This document shows positions 27,366-37,213 of a DNA stretch of 64,000 bases, in pieces (position 1 is the first letter of the stretch; each line of letters opens with the position of its first letter). The notes beneath the pieces were generated by a model that had not been told where the DNA came from, ran no database searches, and saw nothing but the letters and a program-made list of their open reading frames with translations. Position numbers and translations under genes: made by a program. The stretch is from CAWARU01 sp963784575 (GTDB taxonomy: Bacteria > Pseudomonadota > Gammaproteobacteria > UBA6186 > Azoamicaceae): positions 2,170,001-2,234,000 of the forward strand of contig CAWARU010000001.1 in assembly GCA_963784575.1 (NCBI GenBank), read 5' to 3'.

Positions 27366-27984
27366 TTAATGCAGCGAACGAATACATTCGGGATGATCGA
27401 AACCAGCACGATTTACTTTGGTTGATACTGGGATGATTTTCCAAGGATCTAATAACAAATTTTCTAAAATAGGAGAAATACTCTGTTTCACATCTAGCTT
27501 TGGATTCAACCAAGAATCAAAAAAATTTTTTGATATGATAACTGGCATTCTGTCGTGAAGTGTGGCTAACTCTGGTGCTGCTGCTCTGGTGATAACTGCG
27601 ACGGTATCGCCTTCCCAAATGCCAGCCATCGCAAAAGGAGCCGAATCCCGGCGGCTAATGTGATAGGGTTGTTTGACCCTGCCAATGGGTTTCCATTCAT
27701 AAAATCCATCTGCAATGATTAAACAGCGTCGATTTTTGAAAGCTTGTTTGAAGGAAGGTTTTTCCATAATTGTTTCAGCACAAGCGTTGATATGCATTCG
27801 CGGATTTTTGAAGGGGGGCAGAAAATCCCCAGCGTAAAAATTCTATTTCACCTGGATTTCTGATAATGGGAATGAAATCTGTGGGGGCGATATTATAACG
27901 TGGCTTCATCACAAAGCTGTTTTTTAGGTTGAAATATTCAGTCAACACATCGATTGAGACAGAGAGCGTAAATCTTCCACACAT
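27366..27984 (-). pseudogene. SOS response-associated peptidase (SRAP, YedK-like), frame broken
   Basis: SRAP proteins crosslink to abasic sites in single-stranded DNA through Cys2. The first part MCGRFTLS...PRYNIAPT...FLRWGF runs from 27984. After about 27824 the frame must shift by one base (an extra T in a T-run or neighbouring base) to read LPPFKNPRMHINACAETI, then ADGFYEWKPIG and LHDRMPVII. The conserved Cys2, the INA-x-E-T glutamate and the LHDRMP histidine all survive. The full product would be about 205 residues. Confidence 0.88.
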
Positions 27985-28082
27985 GATGCACTATACTACC
28001 ATAGAGTGTCAGCCAAATAAAATGACGTTTAAACATTTAATGAAGTCAGCATTGCTATATTGCTTGATGACCTGGGAATTTT

Positions 28083-29276
28083 ATGAAAACACCTTTTTTT
28101 GAATATTTGGCAGCAGAGCTAGCAACGCTCCGACAAAACGGACTCTATAAAGAGGAACGGGTTATTACCTCGCCTCAGGGCGCCATCATTCAAACTCAAA
28201 ATGAGCAGCAGGGTCGCCTGATTAATCTTTGTGCCAATAATTACCTAGGTCTTTCCAATGATCCTGATATCATCAAAGCTGCTCACGAAGCATTAGAGAA
28301 CTATGGCTATGGCATGTCTTCGGTACGCTTTATCTGCGGCACCCAAACTATTCACAAAACATTGGAAAAATCGATAAGTCAATTCTTAGAAAAGGAAGAC
28401 TGTATTTTGTATTCCTCTTGTTTTGATGCCAATACGGGACTATTTGAAACATTATTGGGTGAAGAAGATGCCATCATCAGTGACGCTTTGAATCATGCCA
28501 GCATCATTGATGGAATAAGACTTTGCAAAGCGAAACGATATCGTTACAACAATAATGATATGAAGGATTTGGAACGTTGCTTACAGCTTGCCGGGTCGCA
28601 GCGATTTCGGATAATAGCTACCGATGGTGTATTTTCCATGGATGGCACATTTGCAAATCTGCCGAAAATCTGCGAACTTGCCTCCCTGTATAATAGTCTG
28701 GTGATGGTGGATGATTCACATGCCATCGGTTTTATTGGGAAAGAAGGTAGAGGCACTCCAAATTATTTTGGGGTTGAACACGAAGTCGATATCGTCACTG
28801 GAACGCTCGGCAAGGCTTTAGGCGGTGCCTCCGGGGGCTATACAGCCAGTAAGAAGGAAATTGTTGAGTGGCTCCGGCAACGATCGCGACCCTATCTTTT
28901 TTCAAATAGCCTGGCGCCGGTTATTGCCGCTACTTCTATTAAGGTATTGGAACTTATCCAAAACAAACCAGCGCTTCAAAAAAGATTGCAGGAAAATACT
29001 CAATTTTTTAGAGCGAGTTTGAGTGATCTCCATTTCAAATCGATTCCAGGCAGCCATCCCATAATACCTATCATGATAGGGGATGCTAAATACGCGCTAC
29101 AATTTGCCGATAAACTATTCGAACAAGGGGTTTATGTGACAAGTTTTTCCTATCCGGTCGTACCTAAGGGAGAAGCGCGCATTCGTACTCAAATGTCCGC
29201 TGCCTTAACAAGACAGGAGCTCGAAACTGCGGTTCTGGCATTTGAGAGGGCAGGGAAGGAGCTTGGGATAATCTAG
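28083..29276 (+). CDS. kbl: Glycine C-acetyltransferase (2-amino-3-ketobutyrate CoA ligase)
   Basis: 397-residue PLP enzyme converting 2-amino-3-oxobutyrate plus CoA to glycine and acetyl-CoA. Family signatures: NNYLGLSNDPD, YGYGMSSVRFICGTQ, DDSHAIGFIGKEGRGT and TGTLGKALGGASGGY (PLP lysine). The length matches E. coli Kbl (398). It lies 70 bases upstream of tdh, completing the threonine-to-glycine pathway. Intact. Confidence 0.96.
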   Translation: MKTPFFEYLAAELATLRQNGLYKEERVITSPQGAIIQTQNEQQGRLINLCANNYLGLSNDPDIIKAAHEALENYGYGMSSVRFICGTQTIHKTLEKSISQFLEKEDCILYSSCFDANTGLFETLLGEEDAIISDALNHASIIDGIRLCKAKRYRYNNNDMKDLERCLQLAGSQRFRIIATDGVFSMDGTFANLPKICELASLYNSLVMVDDSHAIGFIGKEGRGTPNYFGVEHEVDIVTGTLGKALGGASGGYTASKKEIVEWLRQRSRPYLFSNSLAPVIAATSIKVLELIQNKPALQKRLQENTQFFRASLSDLHFKSIPGSHPIIPIMIGDAKYALQFADKLFEQGVYVTSFSYPVVPKGEARIRTQMSAALTRQELETAVLAFERAGKELGII

Positions 29277-29346
29277 CGATCAGCAATAGCAATTTAGCGT
29301 TCTAGGATTGCAGCAATCTGAATTAAAGTAAGCGGTACCATATAAC

Positions 29347-30396
29347 ATGAAAGATACTATGAAAGCACTCTTAAAATTAAAGCCCGAAAAAGGTCTTGTC
29401 ATGCAAGAAGTCCCGACACCAGAAATTCGGGACAACGAGGTCTTAATCAAAATCAAATTGGCGTCACTCTGCGGCACCGATCTGCATTACTACACATGGG
29501 ATGATTTTGCAAAAAGTGCTCTGAAGCCTCCTATTATCTTGGGACATGAATTCATGGGTGAAATTGTAGCGACCGGGAAATCCGTCACCCAATATAAACC
29601 TGGTATGAGAGTCGCTGCCGAAGGACATCTGACCTGTGGTATTTGTCGCAATTGCCGAGGCAGCAAGCGTCATCTTTGTCCCAATACCAAGGGCATTGGC
29701 AGCCAAGTGGATGGTGCTTTTGCCGAATTCATTAGCATTGATGCCTATAATGTGGTTGAGATCCCTGCCAGCATCCCAGACGAAATTGCAAGCATCGCAG
29801 ATCCACTCGGCAATGCGACGCACACTGTGCTTGCGGCGGATGTTGCTGGGGAAGATGTATTGATCACTGGTGCAGGTCCGGTGGGTTTAATGGCAACTGC
29901 GATAGCACGAAAATTGGGTGCCAAAAATATTGTGATTACAGATTTACATGATGTTAGACTTGATTTGGCAAAACGGATGGGCGCTACTTATGCTTTGAAT
30001 GTCAAAGATAAGACCTTAGCCCAACATCTGCAATCCTTGCAGCAAGAGTTTAATTTTCATCCAGAATTTACCGTTGGTTTTGAGATGTCAGGACATGAAA
30101 CTGCGATCAATGCACAGTTGGAGGCACTCTACCCCGGGGCGCAATTAATTTTGCTTGGCATTCATGCAAAAGAGGCTAAATTGGATTGCAATAAAATAAT
30201 ATTCAAGGGCTTAAATGTTCAGGGAATTTATGGGCGTAAAATGTTTGAAACCTGGACAAAAATGATAGAATTGTTGGAAGCGGGGCTTGATGTGTCACCG
30301 ATCATCACGCATCATTTTGCGTTTGATGATTATGAAAAAGCGTTTGAAGTATGCAAATCAGGCGAAGCAGGGAAAGTGATTTTTCACTGGTGGTAA
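29347..30396 (+). CDS. tdh: L-threonine 3-dehydrogenase
   Basis: 349-residue zinc alcohol dehydrogenase-type enzyme oxidising threonine with NAD+ to 2-amino-3-oxobutyrate, the substrate of Kbl. SLCGTDLHYYTWD holds the catalytic-zinc cysteine, GHEFMGEIV the histidine/glutamate, and CGICRNCRGSKRHLC the structural-zinc cysteines. GAGPVGLMA is the NAD site and IYGRKMFETW the substrate region. An ATG at 29359 (MKALLKLKPE) aligns best with the E. coli start. It forms an operon with kbl and converges on glmS with 10 bases between stops. Confidence 0.95.
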   Translation: MKDTMKALLKLKPEKGLVMQEVPTPEIRDNEVLIKIKLASLCGTDLHYYTWDDFAKSALKPPIILGHEFMGEIVATGKSVTQYKPGMRVAAEGHLTCGICRNCRGSKRHLCPNTKGIGSQVDGAFAEFISIDAYNVVEIPASIPDEIASIADPLGNATHTVLAADVAGEDVLITGAGPVGLMATAIARKLGAKNIVITDLHDVRLDLAKRMGATYALNVKDKTLAQHLQSLQQEFNFHPEFTVGFEMSGHETAINAQLEALYPGAQLILLGIHAKEAKLDCNKIIFKGLNVQGIYGRKMFETWTKMIELLEAGLDVSPIITHHFAFDDYEKAFEVCKSGEAGKVIFHWW

Positions 30397-30406
30397 TAAA
30401 AAAAAA

Positions 30407-32280
30407 CTACTCGACCGTTACCGACTTCGCAAGATTCCGCGGCTGATCCACATCCGTTCCCTTCAACACAGCAACATAATACGCCAGCAATTGTAAAGGT
30501 ATGGTATATACAATTGGACTTAGCAGTTCGCCAGCACTCGGAACCTTCAAAACATGAATGCCGTCAGCCTTTGTTATGCATGATTCTGCATCCGCAAATA
30601 CAAACAATTCTCCTCCTCGGGTACGAACTTCTTGCAGATTTGATTTATTTTTTTCAAGCAAATTATCTTTAGGTACTGTTGCGATGACTGGCATTTCTTT
30701 ATCAACCAGGGCAAGAGGACCGTGCTTTAATTCCCCTGAAGGATAGGCTTCAGCGTGAATATAAGAAATTTCTTTTAACTTGAGTGCCCCTTCCAATGCT
30801 ATAGGGTATTGCAGACCTCTTCCTAAAAACAAGGCATGTGATTTGTTAGCAAATTGCTTGGCAATTTCTTTTATGGAATCCGCCATCGCAAGGGTTTCAG
30901 TGATAATGCCGGGTAATTTCTTCAAGTTTTCTAAGTATTCTTCATAACGTGAGTTATCTTTGGCATGATGACGCATTAAGACGAGTGACAGCAAATGCAG
31001 GGCTATCAATTGGGTCGAAAATGCTTTTGTGGAACACACTCCAATTTCTGGTCCTGCCTGTGTCATGAATACAAGTTCTGATTCGCGCATCAAAGAGCTG
31101 TCTGGTACATTACAAATACTAAAGCGTGCCGCAGAATTCATCTTTCTTTATGCCGCGGAAGGTCGCTGCAATGGTATCTGCCGTTTCTCCAGATTGAGAA
31201 ATGCAAACCAGTAGAGTATTTGGTTCCAATAGCCCGATTACGATAGCGAAATTCGCTTGCTATTTCCACTTGACAAGGGATCCCTGCCATGGAGCTTCGA
31301 TCCACAATCTCCCCACCAATCCCGCATGATAGCTCGTGCCACAAGCCACTATTTCGAACCCGTTTGGTTTTTTAAAAATTTCAGGAGCGGTCGCACCAAA
31401 TGCCTGTTCTAATACTTGGGTCTTCGAAATTCTGCCCTGTCATTGTGTCTTTGATGGCGGTAGGTTGTTCGAAGATTTCCTTCAACATAAAATGCTTGAA
31501 CTTACCCTTTATCGAGTGGAATCATAGCTAAAGGTTCTATTAATAAATTTTGCGCTCTACTTCATTGCCAGTTTTGTCAATTATCTGGAAATGCTGTTTT
31601 GAGATCTCTGCAATATCACCTTCTTCTAGATAGATAAATTGATCAGAAACTCGCTGCAAAGCCAACACATCGGAAGCGAGGAAATTTTCATCTGAACCAA
31701 TTCCCAATACTAAAGGAGGACCATTACGCACGCCAATGACGCGATCGGGTTCATGTGTATCCATGATGCAAAGCGCATAAGCGCCCTCGATTTCATCGAC
31801 AGTGCTTCGCACTGCTTTTAAGAGCGGCATGCCACTTTTAAGCTTTTCATAAATATGGAAGGCGACAATTTCTGAATCAGTATCGGATAATAACTCTTGG
31901 CCCTTTTGATTCAGTCGTTCTCGTAGCGATTCATAATTCTCGATAATGCCATTATGCACCAAAATAAGGCGATTCCCAACGATATGAGGGTGTGCATTTC
32001 GTTCGCTTGGTTTGCCATGGGTGGCCCAGCGGGTATGAGCAATGCCTGAGAAACCAGACATCGGATTTTTAGTCAAGAGATCTTGCAGTGCTGCAACTTT
32101 TCCTTCTACCCGTAAGCGTTGAATTTTGAGATGCGAAGTGGCGCTTAAATTTTCATCGGGTTCTTCTGCAAGCACGGCGATCCCGGCTGAATCATAGCCT
32201 CTATATTCGAGGCGCTTTAAGCCATCCATTAAAACGCTCACCACATTTCTTTTCGCAACGGCTCCAACTATTCCGCACAT
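30407..32280 (-). pseudogene. glmS: Glutamine-fructose-6-phosphate aminotransferase, six frame breaks in the middle
   Basis: GlmS makes glucosamine-6-phosphate, the first step to UDP-GlcNAc for the cell wall. The N-terminal glutaminase half (MCGIVGAVAKR, TRWATHGKPS, HNGIIENYE) runs intact to 31540. The C-terminal isomerase half (RESELVFMTQAGPEIG, LFLGRGLQYPIALEG, LAKSVTVE) is intact from 31141. Between them conserved segments are spread over all three frames: FKHFMLKEIFEQP, ACGTSYHAGLVGRLW, GIPCQVEIASEFRYR and CISQSGETADTIA. Six one-base changes (near 31540, 31505, 31435, 31290, 31226 and 31123) restore a normal protein of about 620 residues. It lies 70 bases downstream of glmU. Confidence 0.93.
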
Positions 32281-32350
32281 ATATTCTTCCTTATACGAAT
32301 AAACAGCATACGAATTAACAGCTCAAGTATACTTCTGGATTTTTTTGACT

Positions 32351-33775
32351 TCATTTGGTCGCATTCTCAACATCAAGAGGCCCAGCGTCTTTACTATCGT
32401 CCTCTCTTCCTGACCAATTTATCACCGAACGATGCGACACTCGATTATGGAGTAATTCTTTCGGCAATATATCGCGCACTACTGTAGTGCCTGCTCCAAT
32501 GGTGGCATCGTCACCTACCCTGACAGGCGCGATAAGCTGCGTGTCAGATCCAATAGATACGCGATTGCCAATGATGGTTTGATGCTTATGCTTACCATCA
32601 TAATTACAAGTAATCGTTCCAGCACCTATATTGACTTCTTCTCCCATACGAGTGTCGCCAATATAGCTTAAATGATTGATCTTGTTCTTTGCTCCGACGC
32701 TAGAGTTCTTGACCTCAACAAAATTTCCAATGCGGGCATTTACGCCAAGCTCTGTGCCAGGTCGAATCCTCGAAAAAGGTCCGACAGTACATCCCGCAGC
32801 GATGACAGCACCTTCAATAACACTATTGGCCAATATTTGAACCCCATCATGTATTTCGGCATCTTTAATAAAAACATTTGGGCCAATGCTGACTTGATTG
32901 CCCAGCCGCACATGACCTTCAAAGATCGCATTCACATCAATGCTGACATCCTGTCCAACCAATAATTCGCCACGCAAATCAAATCGATAGGGATCTGCCA
33001 TGGTCACCCCTTTTTGCATTAAGAGATTTGCTTGATTGCGCTGAAAAGTGCGTTCTAATTCTGCGAGCTGAGCTTTGTCATTCACGCCAAGGACTTCAAA
33101 ATGATGACTTGGAGATGCCGTATGGATGGGTAGGTTCAAAGCCAGAGCCACTTTAACAATATCGGTTAAATAGTATTCTTTTTGGTTATTTTGATTCTTT
33201 AAATTTGGCAGCCATTGCTTCATGCGCTCTGTGGGTGCCAGAAATATCCCGGCATAAATCTCGCGAATTTCTCGCTCTTTTGCTGTCGCATCTTTTTCTT
33301 CAACGATGCCTGTTACTTTTCCTTGATTGTCACGCGTCACCCTACCCAGTCCAAAGGGATTCTTGGCCAGAAAAGTGATGAATCCAATCGAATTCAGGCA
33401 CTCTTCTTCACTTTGGCTGCTGTTTAAAAGTTTTTTCAAAGTGTCTGCTGAAATAAGCGGAACATCGCCATAGAGGATCAAAATTTGATCTGCTGAAGCA
33501 ATCTGGGGTAGGGCTTGAAGTACGGCATGACCAGTCCCCAATTGTTCTTTTTGTTCTGCGAAAAGGATATTTATTTTGGTTTTTTTAAGCGCTTCCTTGA
33601 TTTTTTCACTTTGAGCACCATGAACGACAACAATGCGATCGGGATGAAGCTCCTCTGCGGTACGAACAATGCGCTCCAAAATAGGCATACCCCCAATGGG
33701 GTGCAAGACTTTTGGCAGGCTGCTTCGCATGCGAACGCCTTGTCCTGCGGCTAAGATGACGACTGCAAGCTTCAT
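32351..33775 (-). CDS. glmU: Bifunctional N-acetylglucosamine-1-phosphate uridyltransferase/acetyltransferase
   Basis: About 474 residues; the start MKLAVVILAAGQG at 33775 matches the family. GlmU acetylates glucosamine-1-phosphate and then forms UDP-GlcNAc. The N-terminal pyrophosphorylase has LAAGQGVRMRSSLPKVLHP and GDVPLIS. The C-terminal left-handed beta-helix carries hexapeptide repeats (IGPNVFIKDA), FVEVKNS, KINHLSYIGD and NYDGKHKHQT, the acetyltransferase site. It is paired with glmS, but separated from the atp operon by about 10 kb, unlike the atpC-glmU-glmS order common in gammaproteobacteria. Confidence 0.96.
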   Translation of the reverse strand: MKLAVVILAAGQGVRMRSSLPKVLHPIGGMPILERIVRTAEELHPDRIVVVHGAQSEKIKEALKKTKINILFAEQKEQLGTGHAVLQALPQIASADQILILYGDVPLISADTLKKLLNSSQSEEECLNSIGFITFLAKNPFGLGRVTRDNQGKVTGIVEEKDATAKEREIREIYAGIFLAPTERMKQWLPNLKNQNNQKEYYLTDIVKVALALNLPIHTASPSHHFEVLGVNDKAQLAELERTFQRNQANLLMQKGVTMADPYRFDLRGELLVGQDVSIDVNAIFEGHVRLGNQVSIGPNVFIKDAEIHDGVQILANSVIEGAVIAAGCTVGPFSRIRPGTELGVNARIGNFVEVKNSSVGAKNKINHLSYIGDTRMGEEVNIGAGTITCNYDGKHKHQTIIGNRVSIGSDTQLIAPVRVGDDATIGAGTTVVRDILPKELLHNRVSHRSVINWSGREDDSKDAGPLDVENATK

Positions 33776-33805
33776 AAACAAGCTACCTTCATTAACAAGT
33801 CTAAT

Positions 33806-34864
33806 TTATTGATCACTTGTCGCTTTCAGCTTGTGGCTTGTAGCTGGCTTTTCACTTATGCCTTGAGTGACTGGGGTGGCTTCTGAAGCTTCTGCAGTTT
33901 GAAGAGTAAAAGTTTTCTCTGCCAAAACTTTGTCTTCCGCCAATAATTGCACCTTCCATTCACCGGGACGAAGTTTTACCGATGAATAAGTGCGCCATTT
34001 CTTAGAAGCATTCACTGGCAGAGTAAATCTGGCATATTCATGACCATTGCGATACCAAACAAAAGTTATTTTGGAATTTGTCTGTGCGCGGAGTCTTGCA
34101 AAAGCAAAGCCACGCTCTTCATTGCTGGTGAAACTGTCTACTAAATTTTTAGGTTCCCTGTTTTCTACTTGATTTGCTAAAACAAACTCCAAAACTTCTA
34201 GATCGTTTAATTCTGCTTTGGCTTGTTCTGCTGATGACTCTGTTTTAGCTTGATCTGCTGATTTTGTAGCATTGGCCTTTAAATCTAGTTTTTTAGAGTC
34301 ACCTTTTTCAGATTTTGACTCAACTTTAGCAGTTGCTTCGACTTTCGTATCAGATTTTGCATCGACTTTCGCAGTTGATTTTGTAGGGCTTACGTTAGCT
34401 TCAGATGCTGATTCACTCTTCTTGGCCTCTGGTTTTGTTGCGGTCTCTGATTTAGCACTGATGACATTCGTTTTTACTGCTACTTTTGATTCTTCTTTAT
34501 CAGCTTTTAATGTTTCTTTTTGCTTATCTGCTTTTAATTCGGCTTTCGATTCTGGTTTCGATTCAGCTTTTTGAATGGAAGCAGTTTGGAGCGCTTCTTG
34601 ACCACCAAGAGACTTGGCTTTTGCCTGATTTGCCTGTGAAGAACCTGGCTGCATGAAGGATCTTCTGAAATTGTGTTAGGAGACACATATACATTTTCAT
34701 TAGATTTTCTTGAGTCAGTCATACGAGAAAAATGTTTCTCGTCTGCTGATTTTGTGTCCGCTAACGTTAAGGGCTGATCTTTTTTCTGAAGCATTTGCAG
34801 GCCCGAAGGTAGCAAAAGAAATAAATAACATTGCAGCAAATAATGATTGAAGTGAACGTAGCAT
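33806..34864 (-). pseudogene. Exported DUF2914-like protein with long Lys/Ala/Ser-rich linker, two frame breaks
   Basis: A clear signal peptide starts at the ATG at 34864 (MLRSLQSLFAAMLFISFATF, then GPANA as cleavage region). The reading then moves to a second frame at an A-run near 34780 (QKKDQPLTLADTKSADEK) and to a third near 34660 (QPGSSQANQAKAKSLGG). Residues of the long middle part are a low-complexity KSESKAEAK-type linker, probably extended in the periplasm. The C-terminal about 100 residues (ITFVWYRNGHEYARFTLPV, KWRTYSSVKLRPGEWKVQLL) match DUF2914, a beta-sandwich of unknown role. One full-length protein of about 350 residues is likely before the breaks. Confidence 0.75.
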
Positions 34865-35004
34865 AGATAGCCCCCTAAATTGTTTTACGGATTAGATCTT
34901 CCTTCTGGCCATACTTTATCACGACCAACCACAGTATTACCAGTGAAAATATTGATTAGTTATAAAATCAAATTATATTTTTTAGCTAGAAAATTCAGCC
35001 AGCG

Positions 35005-35214
35005 ATGGTAAAATGGAGTGCAGCAGTCTTTCTGTCTTTGGATATTCTGTTTGTTATGTTTTCTTCACTTCGCAAAGAGCTAACAGTCATACTGGTTATT
35101 AAATTTCTTTTGATGTCCATTCTCTGGTATGTCTTCTTTAGCCACAAACCCGAAAAAGCTATGAGAGCCAAGGCTGTCGCGACCATCTACTATAACTTTA
35201 ACAACAAGAAATAA
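35005..35214 (+). CDS. cydP: Small cytochrome bd-associated membrane protein CydP-like
   Basis: Up to 69 residues; an internal ATG at 35056 (MFSSLRKELTVILVIKFLLM) is the more typical start, giving about 52 residues. One transmembrane helix (VILVIKFLLMSILWYVFF) with the family pattern LRKELT...IK...LW..FFS. Such proteins sit directly upstream of cydAB and are thought to be an accessory subunit. Here its stop is followed within a few bases by the ruined cydA. Confidence 0.65.
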   Translation: MVKWSAAVFLSLDILFVMFSSLRKELTVILVIKFLLMSILWYVFFSHKPEKAMRAKAVATIYYNFNNKK

Positions 35215-35236
35215 ACATGATTCATGATTACCTTAT

Positions 35237-35998
35237 GTGCTGGGTTTGATTGCCACGCGTTCTATAGATACACCCATCCTCGGATTGAAAGATTTGATCG
35301 CCCAAAATGAGCAAAGTATTCAAAAGGGGATAGCGGCTTATGGCATATTACAAAAAATGTGGGAAAATAAATTCAAGCAAAGTAATCAAAAAAACAAATC
35401 AAATACTAAATCAGTTAATGTTACCGAAGCACAGAATGACCTAGACAAAAAAGCATTTGAAGAAAATAAGCAATCTCTGGGCTATGCGCTCTTATTAAAA
35501 CGCTACACGCCGAACGTCGTGGACGCCACTCCCGAACAAATCAAAATGGCCGCAAACAACAGCATTCCGAAAAGCGCACCGCTTTTTTGGACTTTCCGAG
35601 TGATGGTGGGCTGCGGCATGCTGATGCTCTTTATCTTTGCTGCAGCATTCTACTATAACGCCAAGCGTAATATCGAACAACATCGCTGGCTGTTATGGCT
35701 TGCGTTCTTAGGGATACCACTTCCCTGGATAGCCAGCGAATGCGGCTGGTTTGTCGCGGAATATGGCCGGCAACCTTGGGCGATTGGTGAGATTTTACCG
35801 ACATTTCTAGGTACCTCGAGTTTGTCTGCAGGGAATGTGTTGTCAAGCTTGACTGGATTTATTGTACTGTACAGTTTTCTTTTAATTGTTGAACTCTATC
35901 TGATGTTCAAATATGCAAGACTGGGACCCACGGTGCTTGGTACTAATCGCTATCAACTGACGCCAAATGGTTCGCCTAATGGTTACGGATCAAGATAA
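35237..35998 (+). pseudogene. cydA: Cytochrome bd oxidase subunit I, 5'-deleted remnant
   Basis: Only the C-terminal half of CydA is present: LGLIATRSIDTPILGLKDL, GYALLLKRYTPNV, FRVMVGCGML (haem b558 methionine), and GWFVAEYGRQPWAIGEILPT with the conserved Trp/Glu region. The N-terminal half of about 270-280 residues, with His19, the Glu99/Glu107 pair, His186 and the first part of the quinol loop, is missing. An in-frame TGA at 35225 precedes the GTG at 35237. ATGATTCATGATTAC at 35217 may be the remains of the original start, so about 0.8 kb appears deleted. The encoded part is otherwise undamaged, suggesting a recent loss or an assembly collapse. Confidence 0.9.
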
Positions 35999-36041
35999 AG
36001 GTGATTTCAAACACATAGGATCATAGGAACATAGGAATAGC

Positions 36042-37178
36042 ATGATGCTCGATTACGAAACGCTCAAAATTATATGGTTTTTCCTCATTGGTGCACTCTG
36101 CATCGGATTTGCAGTCACGGGTGGCTGGGATTTCGGTATCGCGATATTGCTGCCTTTTATTGGAAAAAATGATGACGAGCGCAGGGTCATCATCAACAGC
36201 ATTGGTCCCACTTGGGAAGGGAATCAAGTATGGTTGGTAACCGCAGCCGCTGCTTTATTCGCTGCCTGGCCCATTCTCTATGCCACCATTTTCTCTGGGC
36301 TCTATTTTGCACTGCTGATTGTATTGCTCGCACTGATACTCCGGCCCCCAGGTATCGATTATCGCAGTAAGATTCCTAAAAAATCGTGGCGGACCTTTTG
36401 GGATTGCTGCTTGTTTATCAGCGGATTCATTCCCTGTCTTTTAATTGGCATCGCATTTGGGAATTTGATCCTGGGTCTTCCCTTCGAATTTGATAATTCA
36501 ATGCGATCTGTTTATCATGGTCATTTCTTTGAATTGCTGTCCCCTTATGCCTTATTAGCGGGACTTTTCTCCCTCGAAATTTTCATTTTTCACGGGTCTA
36601 TTTATCTGCAAGTCAAAACAGAGGCCCCCATCAGCACACGGGCCATGAAAAGCGCAAGCCTTTTTGGGATACTCTTCCTCATTAATTTTATCACCACATT
36701 GCTTATCACTCTCTATTTTTTGCCCGGATATACTATCCAAGCCATGCCCGATCCAAATACCAGTTTTGCACCGATGTTGAAAACGGTATCAGTTTCTAAA
36801 GGCAGCTGGATGGAGAATTTTATCAAATATCCCTTAGGTATTCTCGCGCCGATTGCAGTAGTTTTTACCATGCTTGCCATCATTTTATCGGTGCTTAAAC
36901 GACCCTCACTAGCACTTATCATGAGTGCGCTAACCATGGCAGCGCTCACCGTGACAGTTGGGTTCATACTCGTTCCCTTTATTTTACCTTCCTCCGTTAA
37001 CCCAAATCATAGTCTCACCATCTGGGATGCATGTTCAAGCAAGCTCACATTAACTTGGATGTTTGCGGCCGTGATAATTTTTCTGCCCATTATCTTGATA
37101 TACACCAGTTTTGTGTTCCGAGTCATGCGAGGCAAGGTTCGTATTGCAGAAGTACGTGAGAATAACGAAGCGTATTAG
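36042..37178 (+). CDS. cydB: Cytochrome bd ubiquinol oxidase subunit II
   Basis: 378-residue integral membrane protein that pairs with CydA in the oxygen-reducing bd oxidase. Eight to nine hydrophobic helices, with ETLKIIWFFLIGALCIGFAV at the start, GGWDFGIAILLPF and GPTWEGNQVWLVTAAAALFA, all typical. Length equals E. coli CydB (379). Intact, with AGGAA before the start, but its partner cydA is truncated, so no functional oxidase would form from this locus. No cydX follows directly; that gene is at 41851. Confidence 0.95.
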   Translation: MMLDYETLKIIWFFLIGALCIGFAVTGGWDFGIAILLPFIGKNDDERRVIINSIGPTWEGNQVWLVTAAAALFAAWPILYATIFSGLYFALLIVLLALILRPPGIDYRSKIPKKSWRTFWDCCLFISGFIPCLLIGIAFGNLILGLPFEFDNSMRSVYHGHFFELLSPYALLAGLFSLEIFIFHGSIYLQVKTEAPISTRAMKSASLFGILFLINFITTLLITLYFLPGYTIQAMPDPNTSFAPMLKTVSVSKGSWMENFIKYPLGILAPIAVVFTMLAIILSVLKRPSLALIMSALTMAALTVTVGFILVPFILPSSVNPNHSLTIWDACSSKLTLTWMFAAVIIFLPIILIYTSFVFRVMRGKVRIAEVRENNEAY

Positions 37179-37213
37179 ATTTACTAAATCAAGTGTGTCT
37201 CCTCCTGAACAAA

